From: an uncultured Bacilli bacterium
GTDB lineage: Bacteria; Bacillota_I; Bacilli_A; RFN20; CAG-826
NCBI GenBank assembly: GCA_944369075.1
Contig: CALVXK010000009.1
Coordinates: forward strand, 1 to 47,966
DNA length: 47,966 nucleotides
Direction of reading: 5' to 3'
Made by a program: the position numbers and the translations under genes. Positions within the stretch are counted from its first letter, which is position 1. Each line of letters starts with the position of its first letter. Under the pieces are notes generated by a model. It ran no database searches and was not told the origin of the DNA. It worked only from the letters and a program-made list of their open reading frames with translations. Shown piece by piece: positions 7,114 to 16,264 of this stretch.

Positions 7114-8742
7114 ATGGATGAAGAAAAAAGTATAAAAGAAAACAAAAATTACTATAACGAGTTCGTTAAATTATATAAAGAAATAAGAAAGAAAGAGAAA
7201 GATAAACCTAAGCTTCTTCTTCATGTTTGTTGTGCACCTTGTAGTGCTTATCCTTTAGTTTTTCTTCTTGATTTATTTGATATTACTATTTTTTATACAA
7301 ATTCTAATATTTATCCTAAAGAAGAATTTGATAAGAGGCTTTATTACTTAAAAAAATATGTTTCTGATTTAAATAATAAATTTAAAACTCATATCGATAT
7401 TATAGTAGATGATTATGATTATGATACATTTAAAAAAGGTCTTGAACCTTATAAAAACGAAAAAGAAATGGGTACAAGATGTAAGATTTGTATTGCAAAA
7501 CGTTTTAATCGATTATTTGAATATGCTAAAGATAATAATTTTAAGTATGTAACTAGCGTTATGTCTATTTCAAGAAATAAAGATGTTAATTATCTTAATG
7601 AACTTGGTTTATCTTTAGAAAATAAATATAAAGATTACGATATTAAATATATTGTTAGTGACTTCAAGAAAAATAATGGTCAAGAAATTGGTATAAAAAT
7701 TGCTAAAGAATGTAATATTTACCGTCAAGATTATTGTGGGTGTGAATATTCTTTACCAAAAGAACATAAGTATAGAGAAATAAGCGTTATAGTCCCAATT
7801 CATGGGGTTTATGAATATTTAGATAAATGTTTAGATTCTTTAGTTCATCAAAACATTGAAATTAGTTATGAAGTAGTTTGTGTTTTAGATAATGCACTTG
7901 AACAAGATAGGGAAATCGCCTATAAATACCAAACTTTATATCCTGATTTAATTACGATTTATGAAGTTAATTTTAGAGATTTAAGTGAAGTTAGAAACTA
8001 TGGTTTACTCCATTCTTATTCTAGATACGTGGCTTTTGTTGATGGGGATGATTATGTATCTCCTTCATATCTTAAAGATTTTTATATAGATATAGTAAAA
8101 AAGAATTCAGATATAGTCGTTTGCAATTACTATTTAGCTTATCCTAATAAGATAAAAAAAGGTTTTCCTTCTAATCCTCTTATTTTTAAACCTAAAAATA
8201 GTTTAGAAGCTTGTAGAAGTTTATGTAGAGATATTCATATGAGAGGATATGTATGGAATAAGTTCTTTAAAAGAGAAATTATTGAAAATAAATCTCTTTT
8301 CTTTATGTCTTTTAAATATTGTATTGAGGATTATTTCTTTGTTTTTGCTTATCTTCTTAATATCAATTCCATATCTTTTATAAATAAATATAACTATTAT
8401 TATGTTCAAAGACCAAGTAGTGTTGTTCATAGAGATGATGGTTCTATTGTAACAAAATTAGTTAATTCTCAGTTTTTAGTTAAATATTATGCTTTTAAGG
8501 AAAATAGACCTGAAACTACTAAAATTTCTTATTTCTTTAAAGAGATAGGTCTTATATATTCATTAATTAGTAAAAGAAAACATTTAAAAATACCTTTAAA
8601 AGAGTATATTTCTAATATAAGAAAACAAATAAAAAAGATTAAGAAAAATGAATATCCTTATGAAGGAGAAGATTGGGAAAAAGTAATCGCCTTATATATC
8701 GAAAAACAAAATAAAGATTTTTATATCGATAAAGGAAAATAA
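7114..8742 (+). CDS. queH: QueH epoxyqueuosine reductase fused to a GT2 glycosyltransferase
   Basis: One uninterrupted 542-residue frame joins two enzymes. Residues ~30-214 are QueH: CCAPC (Cys39, 40, 43), RCKIC (Cys123, 126) and YCGCEYSL (Cys208, 210), the cysteines expected for its metal centres. QueH reduces epoxyqueuosine in tRNA to queuosine, the last step after tgt and queA. Residues ~222-540 are a family-2 glycosyltransferase: start SVIVPIHGVYEYL, a nucleotide-binding Asp in VVCVLDN, RNYGLLH, and metal-binding DGDD (310-313) followed by YVSPSYL. The glycosyltransferase half carries no membrane span. The start has no Shine-Dalgarno; TATTAT (7101-7106) lies seven bases upstream, so it may also be made from a leaderless transcript, though it follows queA by only 28 bases. 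The fusion suggests sugar transfer to queuosine (inference). Confidence 0.9.
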   Translation: MDEEKSIKENKNYYNEFVKLYKEIRKKEKDKPKLLLHVCCAPCSAYPLVFLLDLFDITIFYTNSNIYPKEEFDKRLYYLKKYVSDLNNKFKTHIDIIVDDYDYDTFKKGLEPYKNEKEMGTRCKICIAKRFNRLFEYAKDNNFKYVTSVMSISRNKDVNYLNELGLSLENKYKDYDIKYIVSDFKKNNGQEIGIKIAKECNIYRQDYCGCEYSLPKEHKYREISVIVPIHGVYEYLDKCLDSLVHQNIEISYEVVCVLDNALEQDREIAYKYQTLYPDLITIYEVNFRDLSEVRNYGLLHSYSRYVAFVDGDDYVSPSYLKDFYIDIVKKNSDIVVCNYYLAYPNKIKKGFPSNPLIFKPKNSLEACRSLCRDIHMRGYVWNKFFKREIIENKSLFFMSFKYCIEDYFFVFAYLLNINSISFINKYNYYYVQRPSSVVHRDDGSIVTKLVNSQFLVKYYAFKENRPETTKISYFFKEIGLIYSLISKRKHLKIPLKEYISNIRKQIKKIKKNEYPYEGEDWEKVIALYIEKQNKDFYIDKGK

Positions 8743-8767
8743 ACTATTTTTTAAAATTTTAACGAGT

Positions 8768-8773
8768 TATAAT
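8768..8773 (+). promoter_or_regulatory. -10 box of a possibly leaderless corA transcript
   Basis: A perfect TATAAT ends nine bases before the corA ATG at 8783, so the transcript would have at most a few bases of leader. No ribosome site is present upstream. Confidence 0.5.
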
Positions 8774-8782
8774 TCTCTTGTT

Positions 8783-9766
8783 ATGATAAGAGTTTTTAAA
8801 GAAGCAAATAAGAAGTTAGACGAGTTTGATATTGAAAATAAAGATTTTTTGACATTACATGAAAATAATTTAATTCCAAAAGGAAGCTGGATTCATGTTA
8901 GTGATCCTAGCGAAGAAATACTAAGTGAAATTAGTAAAATTACATCAATTCCATTAGACTTTTTAATGTCTTCATTAGATGAAGAAGAAAGTGCGCGTAT
9001 AGATAAAGATGAAGATGCCTCTTTAATAGTTTTAGATACACCTTTTCTAATTGATGAAGATAAAAAACTTTATACGACAGCTCCTTTTATAATCTCATAT
9101 AACCAAGGTTATTACGTAACAATTGCTAGGCATAAATTTGAACTTTTGGATGAAGTTTTTAAACGTGTTAAGTTAATTGAACCTCATAAGCATGTTAGAT
9201 TTACTTTAAATATTATTTATCGCTTAGCTACTTTATTTATTAATTATTTAAAAAAATTAAATGCGAAGACCGAAGAAATTGAACAAACATTAAGAACATC
9301 TACTAAAAATAAAGAAATTTTGGAACTTATGGATATTTCTAAATGTCTAATTTATTTTTCTACTGCTTTAAATGCTGATAAAGCAGTATTAATTAAACTT
9401 TTAAAGTTGAAAGAATTTAATGAGTTTGAAGCTGATTTTGATTTAATGGAAGATACAAAAGTTGAACTTGATCAAGCTAGTGAGATGTGTTCTATTTCTA
9501 GAAGCGTTCTTTCTTCAATGACTGATGCTTTTGGATCCGTTATTAATAATAACTTAAATAGTGTCATGAAAACATTAAGCGTAATTACAATTGTTTTATC
9601 AGTTCCAACCCTTATTTCATCATTATATGGAATGAATGTTGAAGACATTCCTTTAGCTCATCACGATTTAGCTTTCTGGATTGTTTTTGGAATATCTTTA
9701 ACATTTGCTTTAATTGCATCTATTATTCTTATTTTCTTAAGTTCAGGAAAAGGAAGAAAGAAGTAA
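8783..9766 (+). CDS. corA: CorA-family magnesium transporter
   Basis: A 327-residue member of the CorA Mg2+ channel family. The long N-terminal cytoplasmic part is followed by two C-terminal membrane segments. The selectivity signature YGMN lies at the end of the first (VLSVPTLISSLYGMN), and the C-terminus ends with a lysine-rich cytoplasmic tail, as usual. It probably imports Mg2+ as a pentamer, and its neighbour is the Mg2+-dependent ribosome operon, though no functional link is shown. It ends before the terminator at 9790-9823. Confidence 0.92.
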   Translation: MIRVFKEANKKLDEFDIENKDFLTLHENNLIPKGSWIHVSDPSEEILSEISKITSIPLDFLMSSLDEEESARIDKDEDASLIVLDTPFLIDEDKKLYTTAPFIISYNQGYYVTIARHKFELLDEVFKRVKLIEPHKHVRFTLNIIYRLATLFINYLKKLNAKTEEIEQTLRTSTKNKEILELMDISKCLIYFSTALNADKAVLIKLLKLKEFNEFEADFDLMEDTKVELDQASEMCSISRSVLSSMTDAFGSVINNNLNSVMKTLSVITIVLSVPTLISSLYGMNVEDIPLAHHDLAFWIVFGISLTFALIASIILIFLSSGKGRKK

Positions 9767-9789
9767 AACTTATAAAAAATTAGTAATTT

Positions 9790-9823
9790 ATCTACTCTAA
9801 ACACAAAAAAGAGTAGATTTTTT
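9790..9823 (+). terminator. Terminator after corA
   Basis: ATCTACTCT (9790-9798) pairs with AGAGTAGAT (9810-9818), followed by a run of T. A normal intrinsic terminator separating corA from the ribosomal operon. Confidence 0.8.
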
Positions 9824-9918
9824 AATTTAAAAGACTATACTTAAAAGGCTTTAAGATTTTACGCCTCAAATATAAGAAAAGAGGCAGAAGAATCGAATAA
9901 ATTTAAATAAAATTGTTG

Positions 9919-9947
9919 TTGACATTACATGTAAACATCTGTATTAT
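9919..9947 (+). promoter_or_regulatory. Promoter of the ribosomal superoperon
   Basis: TTGACA (9919-9924), 17 bases, TATTAT (9942-9947): near-consensus, as expected for the strongest operon in the window. Transcription would start near 9954. The stretch 9824-9918 has nothing else recognised. Confidence 0.85.
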
Positions 9948-9954
9948 ATGTATG

Positions 9955-10060
9955 TTTTAGCGTTTGTAATGATTTGCGAGGTTGCTGATACACCCACAAG
10001 CGTTGTCATGAAGGTATCAGGTAATTCGCAATGAACAAGTCGCGTGGATAAAGAAAGGAG
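9955..10060 (+). promoter_or_regulatory. Structured S10-operon leader RNA
   Basis: The leader folds on paper as nested stems: TTGCGA (9974-9979) with TCGCAA (10026-10031), and CTGATAC (9985-9991) with GTATCAG (10014-10020) enclosing a 22-base loop. It sits between the operon promoter and rpsJ. S10 operons in Firmicutes and Gamma-proteobacteria are known to be autoregulated through L4 binding the leader, so this is the likely target of the rplD product; the identity is inferred from position and structure. Confidence 0.6.
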
Positions 10061-10067
10061 TTATTTC

Positions 10068-10379
10068 ATGGCAAAAGTAAAAAAGATTAGAGTTCGTTTA
10101 CAAGCTTATGATCACAAGTTACTTGATACAGCTAGTGGTAAGATTGTAAATGCTATTACTAAAACAGGTGCTAGTGTAGTCGGACCTATTCCACTTCCAA
10201 CGGAAAAACAAATCTACACAATTCTTAGAGCTGTTCATAAATATAAAGATTCCCGTGAACAATTCGAAATTAGAACTCATAAGAGAATTATTGATATCAC
10301 AAATCCAAGCAATGACACAATTGCTGCTCTTAGAAAATTAGATCTTCCTAGCGGTGTTGATATCGATATCAAGTTATAA
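10068..10379 (+). CDS. rpsJ: 30S ribosomal protein S10
   Basis: First gene of the S10 operon; also known in other bacteria as NusE, the antitermination partner of NusB. The 103-residue protein starts [11 protein letters not shown] and has the S10 signature with [18 protein letters not shown] chose the ATG at 10068 because AAAGGAG ends seven bases upstream and the protein then has normal length; an in-frame GTG at 10044 would add eight residues upstream of the ribosome site. Confidence 0.97.
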   Translation: MAKVKKIRVRLQAYDHKLLDTASGKIVNAITKTGASVVGPIPLPTEKQIYTILRAVHKYKDSREQFEIRTHKRIIDITNPSNDTIAALRKLDLPSGVDIDIKL

Positions 10380-10396
10380 GAAGGAGGTAAGAAAAG

Positions 10397-11095
10397 ATGA
10401 AACAAATCATTGGTCGTAAAATCGGAATGACTCAAATGTTTGCAGAAGATGGCACAATGTATGCTGTTAGCGTTATTGAAGTCTTACCTAACGTTGTCAC
10501 ACAAAAGAAGACCTTAGAAAAAGATGGTTACGAAGCAATTCAAGTTGGTTACGAAGATAAATTAAAAAACGTTAACAACTGTGAAAAAGGCTTATTCAGC
10601 AAAATCAATGTCACTCCAAAGAAAAACTTATTCGAACTTAAGGGTGATGAAATGAATTCTTATGAAGTAGGTAGCGAAATTAAAGCTGACTTATTCAAAG
10701 AAGGAGAAGCAATCGATGTCATCGGTACATCAAAAGGTAGAGGTTATGCTGGTGTCATTAAAAGATGGGGCCACACAATCGGACCTAAAGGACATGGATC
10801 TGGTTACCACAGAGGACAAGGTTCATTCGCTAACAATGGTAGATGCAATAACCGTGTTATCCCAGGTAAGAAAATGTCCGGTCATATGGGAAACCAAAGC
10901 GCAACAGTCTTAAACTTAAGAGTTATCAAAGTTGATGCTGAAAAGAATTACATCCTTGTAAAAGGTGGTGTCCCAGGACCTAAAAAAGGCTTAGTAAAAA
11001 TTAGAAGTGCTGTTAAGACAAATGCTAAGGCATTCACTCTTAAACCTTTAATTGATAGAAGCAAAAAAGAAGAAGTTTCTGAAGAAACAAAGTAA
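10397..11095 (+). CDS. rplC: 50S ribosomal protein L3
   Basis: Early-assembly 23S rRNA-binding protein, 232 residues. Typical start MKQIIGRKIGMTQMF and the central loop that reaches the peptidyl-transferase centre (GHGSGYHRGQGSFANNGR). The last ~15 residues (lysine/glutamate, KKEEVSEETK) extend the usual end. A strong GAAGGAGG ribosome site lies between the rpsJ stop and this start. Confidence 0.97.
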   Translation: MKQIIGRKIGMTQMFAEDGTMYAVSVIEVLPNVVTQKKTLEKDGYEAIQVGYEDKLKNVNNCEKGLFSKINVTPKKNLFELKGDEMNSYEVGSEIKADLFKEGEAIDVIGTSKGRGYAGVIKRWGHTIGPKGHGSGYHRGQGSFANNGRCNNRVIPGKKMSGHMGNQSATVLNLRVIKVDAEKNYILVKGGVPGPKKGLVKIRSAVKTNAKAFTLKPLIDRSKKEEVSEETK

Positions 11096-11114
11096 TTAGA
11101 AAGGAGATATTAAA

Positions 11115-11738
11115 ATGGCTGAAATGAATTTAAAAGTTTATTCACAAGACGGCAACGAAGTATCAACTTTAACTGTTTCTAAAGAAGTCTTCGGTGTTGA
11201 AGTAAATGAACAAGTTATGTTCGATGCAGTTATGACTTATCTTGCAAATAAAAGACAAGCAACTGCAAAAACAAAAAATAGAAGTGAAGTCTCTGGCGGT
11301 GGTAAAAAACCATGGAGACAAAAAGGAACTGGTAGAGCAAGAGCTGGTTCAACAAGATCCCCAATCTGGGTTGGTGGTGGTAAGATCTTTACTCCAACTG
11401 GTAATCAAAATTATAAGATCAAACAAAATAAGAAAGAACACGAATTAGCACTTAAATCTGCTTTAACTCTTAAAGCTAAAAACGATTTAATCGTCTTAGA
11501 CAAATTAAGTGTTAGTGGTAAAACAAAAGATGTCGTTGCTATGTTAAACGCATTCAAAGTTGCTGATGAAAAAACATTACTTGTTACAAGTGATTCACTT
11601 GTTCTTCAAGGTTTAAACAACATTGAAAACGTCTTAACTAGAAGCGTTGAAAATATCTCTGTTTACGACTTATTAAATTCTAGTAAGTTAATTATGTTAG
11701 CAGACGATGTTAAAAAGGTTGAGGAGGTACTCAAATAA
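11115..11738 (+). CDS. rplD: 50S ribosomal protein L4
   Basis: 207-residue protein that binds 23S rRNA and lines the exit tunnel. Motifs: KTKNRSEVSGGGKKPWRQKGTG, typical of the tunnel loop. In many bacteria L4 also represses the S10 operon through the leader, and a structured leader is present here at 9955-10060. Its stop overlaps the rplW start (TAATG). Confidence 0.97.
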   Translation: MAEMNLKVYSQDGNEVSTLTVSKEVFGVEVNEQVMFDAVMTYLANKRQATAKTKNRSEVSGGGKKPWRQKGTGRARAGSTRSPIWVGGGKIFTPTGNQNYKIKQNKKEHELALKSALTLKAKNDLIVLDKLSVSGKTKDVVAMLNAFKVADEKTLLVTSDSLVLQGLNNIENVLTRSVENISVYDLLNSSKLIMLADDVKKVEEVLK

Positions 11739-12082
11739 TGGCTAAGAAAACAAAAGTAGCTGAAGAAGTAGTTAACAACGAAAAGAAAGCTAATATTCAT
11801 GACTTCGATATTATTATCGAACCAGTCATTACTGAAAAATCAATGGCTCAATCTCAAGAAGGTAGCAAATACACCTTCAAAGTAAAAAAGACTGCTAATA
11901 AAACAGAAATTAGAAATGCAGTTTCCAAAATCTTCGGTGTCCATGTAGTTGGCGTTCAAACAGTTAATGTTATGAGCAAAAACATCTCACGTGGCTCAAG
12001 ATATAAAGGAACTCTTCCTTCATACAAAAAAGCAATTGTCACTTTAAAAGAAGGAGAAGTTATCAATCTCTTCGCTGAATAG
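11738..12082 (+). CDS. rplW: 50S ribosomal protein L23
   Basis: 114-residue tunnel-exit protein and docking site for trigger factor and signal recognition particle. The core begins at about residue 22 (FDIIIEPVITEKS); the first ~20 residues are a charged extension. The ATG shares one base with the rplD stop, so translation is coupled; GAGGAGG lies upstream inside rplD. Confidence 0.96.
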   Translation: MAKKTKVAEEVVNNEKKANIHDFDIIIEPVITEKSMAQSQEGSKYTFKVKKTANKTEIRNAVSKIFGVHVVGVQTVNVMSKNISRGSRYKGTLPSYKKAIVTLKEGEVINLFAE

Positions 12083-12116
12083 TCAGAGAAATTAACTTAA
12101 ATATAGGAGAAAAGAT

Positions 12117-12950
12117 ATGTCAATAAAAACTTATAAACCATATACTCCTTCTAGAAGAGCAATGATCGTTCTTTCTAATGAAGGTATTACAAAAACTACT
12201 CCTGAAAAAAGTTTGACTGTCACATTAAAAAAGAGCGGCGGTAGAAATAACCAAGGCGTTATTACTTGCCGTCATATCGGTGGCGGAAATAAAACTAAAT
12301 ACAGAATTATCGATTTTAAAAGAGATAAAGATGGCGTAGTTGGAAAAGTCGCAGCAATCGAATATGATCCAAATAGAAATGCAAGAATTGCATTAATCAA
12401 TTATGCTGATGGCGAAAAAAGATACATTCTTCAACCAAACGGCTTAAAAGTTGGTGATAAAGTTGTATCAGGCGATAGCGTTGATATTCTTACAGGTAAT
12501 GCTTGTTTATTAAAGAATATCCCAGAAGGTACTTTCGTTCATAACGTTGAACTTAGACCTAAAAAAGGTGGCCAAGTTTGTAGAAGTGCTGGATGTAGCG
12601 CTCAAATCTTAGGTAAAGAAGGAAAATACGTTATCTTAAGACTTCAATCCGGTGAAATGAGAAAATTCCTTGGTGAATGTAAAGCTACAATCGGTATTGT
12701 CGGTAACGAAGATTATAACCTTGTTAACTTAGGTAAAGCTGGTAAAACAAGATACTTAGGAATTAGACCTACTGTTAGAGGTAGTGCAATGAACCCTAAC
12801 GATCACCCACACGGTGGTGGTGAAGGTAAGTGTCCTGTCGGTAGAGATGCTCCACGTACTCCATGGGGTAAGAGAGCTCTTGGTGTTAAGACACGTTCAT
12901 TAAAGAAACAATCTTCTAAATTAATCGTTAGAAGAAGAAATGGTAAATAG
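12117..12950 (+). CDS. rplB: 50S ribosomal protein L2
   Basis: 277-residue primary rRNA-binding protein needed for subunit joining and peptidyl transfer. Recognised by [27 protein letters not shown] and the C-terminal [13 protein letters not shown] loop, whose histidine is universally conserved. Start follows ATAGGAGAAA. Length is normal. Confidence 0.98.
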   Translation: MSIKTYKPYTPSRRAMIVLSNEGITKTTPEKSLTVTLKKSGGRNNQGVITCRHIGGGNKTKYRIIDFKRDKDGVVGKVAAIEYDPNRNARIALINYADGEKRYILQPNGLKVGDKVVSGDSVDILTGNACLLKNIPEGTFVHNVELRPKKGGQVCRSAGCSAQILGKEGKYVILRLQSGEMRKFLGECKATIGIVGNEDYNLVNLGKAGKTRYLGIRPTVRGSAMNPNDHPHGGGEGKCPVGRDAPRTPWGKRALGVKTRSLKKQSSKLIVRRRNGK

Positions 12951-12968
12951 TAAAGGAGGAAGAGACTA

Positions 12969-13274
12969 ATGGCAAGAAGTTTAAAAAAGGGTCCATTTGC
13001 TGATGAACACTTATTAAAGAAAGTTGAAGCTTTAAATAAAGCCAACAAAAAATCAGTCATTAAGACCTGGTCAAGAAGAAGTACAATTTTCCCAGAATTC
13101 GTTGAACACACCTTTGCTGTTTATAACGGTCACGCATTTATCACTGTCTATGTCACAGAAGATATGGTCGGTCATAAATTAGGAGAATTTGCTCCAACAA
13201 GAACATTTAAAGGCCACTTTGGTAATAACGCTGAAGATAAGGCAGCAGCAAAAGCCGCTGCAGGCATTAAATAA
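12969..13274 (+). CDS. rpsS: 30S ribosomal protein S19
   Basis: 101-residue protein of the 30S head that contacts S13. Motifs: [24 protein letters not shown] and [16 protein letters not shown]. The last ~14 residues (alanine/lysine) extend the usual C-terminus. AAAGGAGG lies nine bases before the start. Confidence 0.97.
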   Translation: MARSLKKGPFADEHLLKKVEALNKANKKSVIKTWSRRSTIFPEFVEHTFAVYNGHAFITVYVTEDMVGHKLGEFAPTRTFKGHFGNNAEDKAAAKAAAGIK

Positions 13275-13293
13275 TGGATGAGGTAAATAACTT

Positions 13294-13851
13294 ATGGCAG
13301 AAGAAATCAAAAACGAAGAAGTAAAAGAAGTTAAAGCTAAAAAGACTTCATCCAAAAAGAGTGGTGAAGCAAAAACAACTTCCACAAAGAAAGCTTCTAC
13401 AGCTAAAAAAACTTCCACTGCTAAAAAAACAGCAAAGAAAGAAGTTAAAGCTGAAGAAGTAAAAGATACAAAGAAAGCAAAGAAAGAAGTTGTTGAAACT
13501 AAGAAAAGAAGCGAAGCAACTGCTAAAGTCTTAGGACTTAAAGTTACCCCAAGAAAAGTTAGATTAGTTATTGATCTTGTTAGAGGTAAAGATGTTGATG
13601 AAGCTATCCAAATCTTATCTTTAGTTCATAAAGAAGCTGCTCCTTACATTGTTAAATTACTTAATAGTGCTAAGGCTAATGCAACAAATAACTTCAATAT
13701 GGACGGCGATAAATTATACATTGCTTCAATTATGGCAAGTGACTCAATCAAGATGAAAAGATATCTTCCACGTGCTAAAGGAAGTGCATCTGGTTTAGTT
13801 AAAAGATTCTCTAATGTATTCGTTACATTAAAAGAGAAGGAATTATTCTAA
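13294..13851 (+). CDS. rplV: 50S ribosomal protein L22 with long basic N-terminal extension
   Basis: The L22 fold occupies residues ~72-185 (VLGLKVTPRKVRLVIDLVRG ... RAKGSASGLVKR), a globular tunnel-exit protein with a long hairpin loop. It is preceded by about 70 residues made almost only of Lys, Ala, Thr, Ser, Glu and Val, with repeats of the type KKTSTAKKTAKK. A typical L22 is ~110 residues, so this one is far longer. The ATG at 13294 follows GATGAGGT; no internal ATG with a ribosome site near residue 70 was seen, so the extension appears to be translated. Confidence 0.95.
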   Translation: MAEEIKNEEVKEVKAKKTSSKKSGEAKTTSTKKASTAKKTSTAKKTAKKEVKAEEVKDTKKAKKEVVETKKRSEATAKVLGLKVTPRKVRLVIDLVRGKDVDEAIQILSLVHKEAAPYIVKLLNSAKANATNNFNMDGDKLYIASIMASDSIKMKRYLPRAKGSASGLVKRFSNVFVTLKEKELF

Positions 13852-13870
13852 GGGAAGGAGGTAAATAACA

Positions 13871-14575
13871 ATGGGACAAAAAGTTAATCCAATTGGTATG
13901 AGAGTCGGTTTAAATAAAAACTGGAACTCAAGATGGTTTGCAAACGATAAAGATTTCTCAACCTTCTTACTCGAAGATAATAAAATCAGAAATTATTTAG
14001 AAAAACACTTACCAAAAGAAGCATACCTTTCTCACGTTGAAATCGAAAGAAAGAAAAAAGAAAATGGTCAATTAATTAGAGTATTCATTTTCGTTGGTAG
14101 AGCTGGTGTTATTTTGGGAAAAGAAAATCCTGCAAAGAATATCCTTGCTTTAAAGAAAGAATTACTCAAATTAGTTGCTAAAGGAAATGATATTAGAATC
14201 GACTTAGTCGATGTTAAACAACCTAACTTAGATGCAACAATCGTTGCAAATAAGATGTGCAAACAACTCGAAGAAAGAGCAAGCTTCAGAATTGTTCAAA
14301 AAAGAGCAATTGCTGATGTTAGAAAAGCAGGCGCAAAAGGTGTTAAGACAGCTGTTAGTGGTAGACTTGCAGGAGCAGATATTGCTAGAACTGAAGGCTA
14401 TAAAGATGGAACAATGGCTATTAACACATTAAGAAGTGATATTGATTACGCTTGGAGAGAAGCAATGACAACTTATGGCAAACTCGGTGTTAAAGTCTGG
14501 ATTTGCCGTGGTGAAAAAGAAATCAATCCAAAAGAAGTAGTCAAACAACCAGCCGTAGAGAAGAAAGGAGAATAA
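13871..14575 (+). CDS. rpsC: 30S ribosomal protein S3
   Basis: 234-residue 30S protein at the mRNA entry channel. It starts [13 protein letters not shown], has a KH domain around residues 40-110, where the usual GxxG reads GVILGKE, and the C-terminal [27 protein letters not shown] lies upstream. rplP follows after five bases. Confidence 0.97.
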   Translation: MGQKVNPIGMRVGLNKNWNSRWFANDKDFSTFLLEDNKIRNYLEKHLPKEAYLSHVEIERKKKENGQLIRVFIFVGRAGVILGKENPAKNILALKKELLKLVAKGNDIRIDLVDVKQPNLDATIVANKMCKQLEERASFRIVQKRAIADVRKAGAKGVKTAVSGRLAGADIARTEGYKDGTMAINTLRSDIDYAWREAMTTYGKLGVKVWICRGEKEINPKEVVKQPAVEKKGE

Positions 14576-14580
14576 CAAGT

Positions 14581-14994
14581 ATGTTACAACCTAAGAGAGT
14601 AAAATGGAGAAGACCACATATTATTAAATATGAAGGCTTATCCAAAGCAGGTAACACTGTTGACTTTGGAACCTATGGCTTACAAGCTATCGAAGGAAAC
14701 TATGTTTCTGATAGACAAATAGAAGCTTGCCGTATTGTTCTTTCAAGATATACAAAAAGACAAGGCCAAGTATGGATCAGAATCTTCCCACACTTAGCAA
14801 AAACTAAAAAACCAGCAGAAGTCCGTATGGGTTCTGGTAAAGGTTCACCAGAATACTGGGTTGCTGTTGTTAGAAAAAATAGAGTTATGTTTGAAATTGG
14901 CGGAGTCCCAGATGAAGTAGCTATTCAAGCTTTAAAAATGGCTGCATATAAACTTCCATTAAAGACTCGCGTTATTAAAAAGGAGGTTAAATAA
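14581..14994 (+). CDS. rplP: 50S ribosomal protein L16
   Basis: 137-residue protein near the tRNA-binding sites of the 50S subunit. Motifs: [34 protein letters not shown] and [17 protein letters not shown] lies ten bases upstream, inside the end of rpsC. Normal length. Confidence 0.97.
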   Translation: MLQPKRVKWRRPHIIKYEGLSKAGNTVDFGTYGLQAIEGNYVSDRQIEACRIVLSRYTKRQGQVWIRIFPHLAKTKKPAEVRMGSGKGSPEYWVAVVRKNRVMFEIGGVPDEVAIQALKMAAYKLPLKTRVIKKEVK

Positions 14995-14997
14995 TTT

Positions 14998-15195
14998 ATG
15001 AAGATTAATGAAGTTAGAGAACTTTCTAGCGAAGAATTAAATGCTAAGATTTATTCATTAAAAGAAGAATTATTTAATCTTCGTAGAAAAAAAGCTGTTG
15101 GACAACTCGAACAAATGAGCGAAATCAGAAGAGTTAGAAAAGATATCGCTAGAGTCTACACAGTCTTAAAAGAAAGAGAATTAGGTGTTAAATAG
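14998..15195 (+). CDS. rpmC: 50S ribosomal protein L29
   Basis: 65-residue two-helix protein at the tunnel exit. Recognised by LSSEELNAKIYSLKEELFNL and QLEQMSEIRRVRKDIAR. Its ribosome site (AAGGAGG) lies in the last codons of rplP, indicating coupled translation. Confidence 0.96.
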   Translation: MKINEVRELSSEELNAKIYSLKEELFNLRRKKAVGQLEQMSEIRRVRKDIARVYTVLKERELGVK

Positions 15196-15208
15196 GAGGT
15201 AAAAGACA

Positions 15209-15538
15209 ATGGAATCAAAAAGAAGAAAAATTCAAGGCGTTGTTATCTCTGATAAAACACCTAAAACAATCGTTGTTGAATTAACAGGTTATAGAAAACA
15301 TCCTAAATATAAGAAAAGAGTTCAATTCAGATCAAAATATTATGCTCACGACGAAAATGAACTCGCACACTTAGGCGATGTAGTCACAATTCAAGAATCA
15401 AGACCTATCTCAAAATTAAAAAGATTCGTTCTTGTAAGTGTCGATAAGAAAGCTCTTGAAGATATCAAAGTCTTAGAAGAGAAAGAAGTCGAAGAAGTTC
15501 TTCATGAACATGAAGAAGAAGCAAAGGAGGCAGAATAA
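15209..15538 (+). CDS. rpsQ: 30S ribosomal protein S17 with acidic tail
   Basis: OB-fold primary rRNA-binding protein. The core is residues 1-~82 ([49 protein letters not shown]). The last ~25 residues are strongly acidic ([20 protein letters not shown]), an extension beyond the usual ~87-residue protein. TAGGAGG precedes the start. Confidence 0.96.
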   Translation: MESKRRKIQGVVISDKTPKTIVVELTGYRKHPKYKKRVQFRSKYYAHDENELAHLGDVVTIQESRPISKLKRFVLVSVDKKALEDIKVLEEKEVEEVLHEHEEEAKEAE

Positions 15539-15540
15539 AT

Positions 15541-15915
15541 ATGGTTCAAACAGAAACAAATTTAAAAGTTGCTGATAACTCCGGAGCTAGAGTAGTTAGA
15601 ATTTTTAGAATCTATGGTGGAAGCCATGTTAAGAGTGCTTCCGTTGGCGATATTGTCCTTTGCGCAGTCAAAGATGCTATTCCAAATGGTAAGGTTAAAA
15701 AGAGCGATGTTGTTAAAGCAGTTATCGTTAGAACATCTTATCCAATCGAAAGAAAAGATGGTTCAACAATTAGATTTGATGACAATGCTTGCGTCATTAT
15801 CAACGAAGATAAAACACCAGTAGGTACTCGTGTATTTGGACCTGTAGCAAGAGAACTTCGTGATAAGGGTGAAGATTTTATGAAGATCCTTTCCCTTGCA
15901 ACTGAAGTCTTATAG
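15541..15915 (+). CDS. rplN: 50S ribosomal protein L14
   Basis: 124-residue 50S protein at the subunit interface, with the family signature [19 protein letters not shown] and the C-terminal [22 protein letters not shown] lies just upstream in the end of rpsQ, two bases between the stop and this start. Confidence 0.97.
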   Translation: MVQTETNLKVADNSGARVVRIFRIYGGSHVKSASVGDIVLCAVKDAIPNGKVKKSDVVKAVIVRTSYPIERKDGSTIRFDDNACVIINEDKTPVGTRVFGPVARELRDKGEDFMKILSLATEVL

Positions 15916-15933
15916 TATAAAGGAGAGAAGATT

Positions 15934-16248
15934 ATGAAACTTAAAAAAGGTGATAAAGTAATTGTTATCTCTGGAAAAGATAAGGGAAAAACAGGCACAA
16001 TTCAAAGAGCCTATCCAAAATTAAATAAAGTTGTCATTGATGGCGTCAATGTTAGAAAAAAACATCAAAAACCAACTCAAAATCATCCAGAAGGAAGCAT
16101 TGTTGAAATGTATGCACCTCTTGATGCTTCTAAAGTTATGTTCTATGACGAAAAGAGCAAAAAAGGTGTTAGACTCGGTTATTTAGTAAAAGAAGATGGT
16201 TCTAAAGTTAGAATCAATAAGAAAACCGGAAAAGAAATTAAGGAATAG
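15934..16248 (+). CDS. rplX: 50S ribosomal protein L24
   Basis: 104-residue assembly-initiator protein with a KOW motif at the N-terminus (KKGDKVIVISGKDKGKTGTI). GVNVRKKHQKP follows as expected. AAAGGAGAG precedes the start. Confidence 0.97.
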   Translation: MKLKKGDKVIVISGKDKGKTGTIQRAYPKLNKVVIDGVNVRKKHQKPTQNHPEGSIVEMYAPLDASKVMFYDEKSKKGVRLGYLVKEDGSKVRINKKTGKEIKE

Positions 16249-16264
16249 TTAGGGAGGTAGTAAT

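Noticed and set aside
7114-8742. QueH and GT2 as two genes joined by a frameshift
   Set aside because: The frame is continuous across residues 205-235 with no start codon or ribosome site near the junction, and both halves are intact in the same frame.
12803-13111. Minus-strand protein across the rplB-rpsS junction
   Set aside because: It lies wholly over two certain ribosomal genes, has no ribosome site and no family features.
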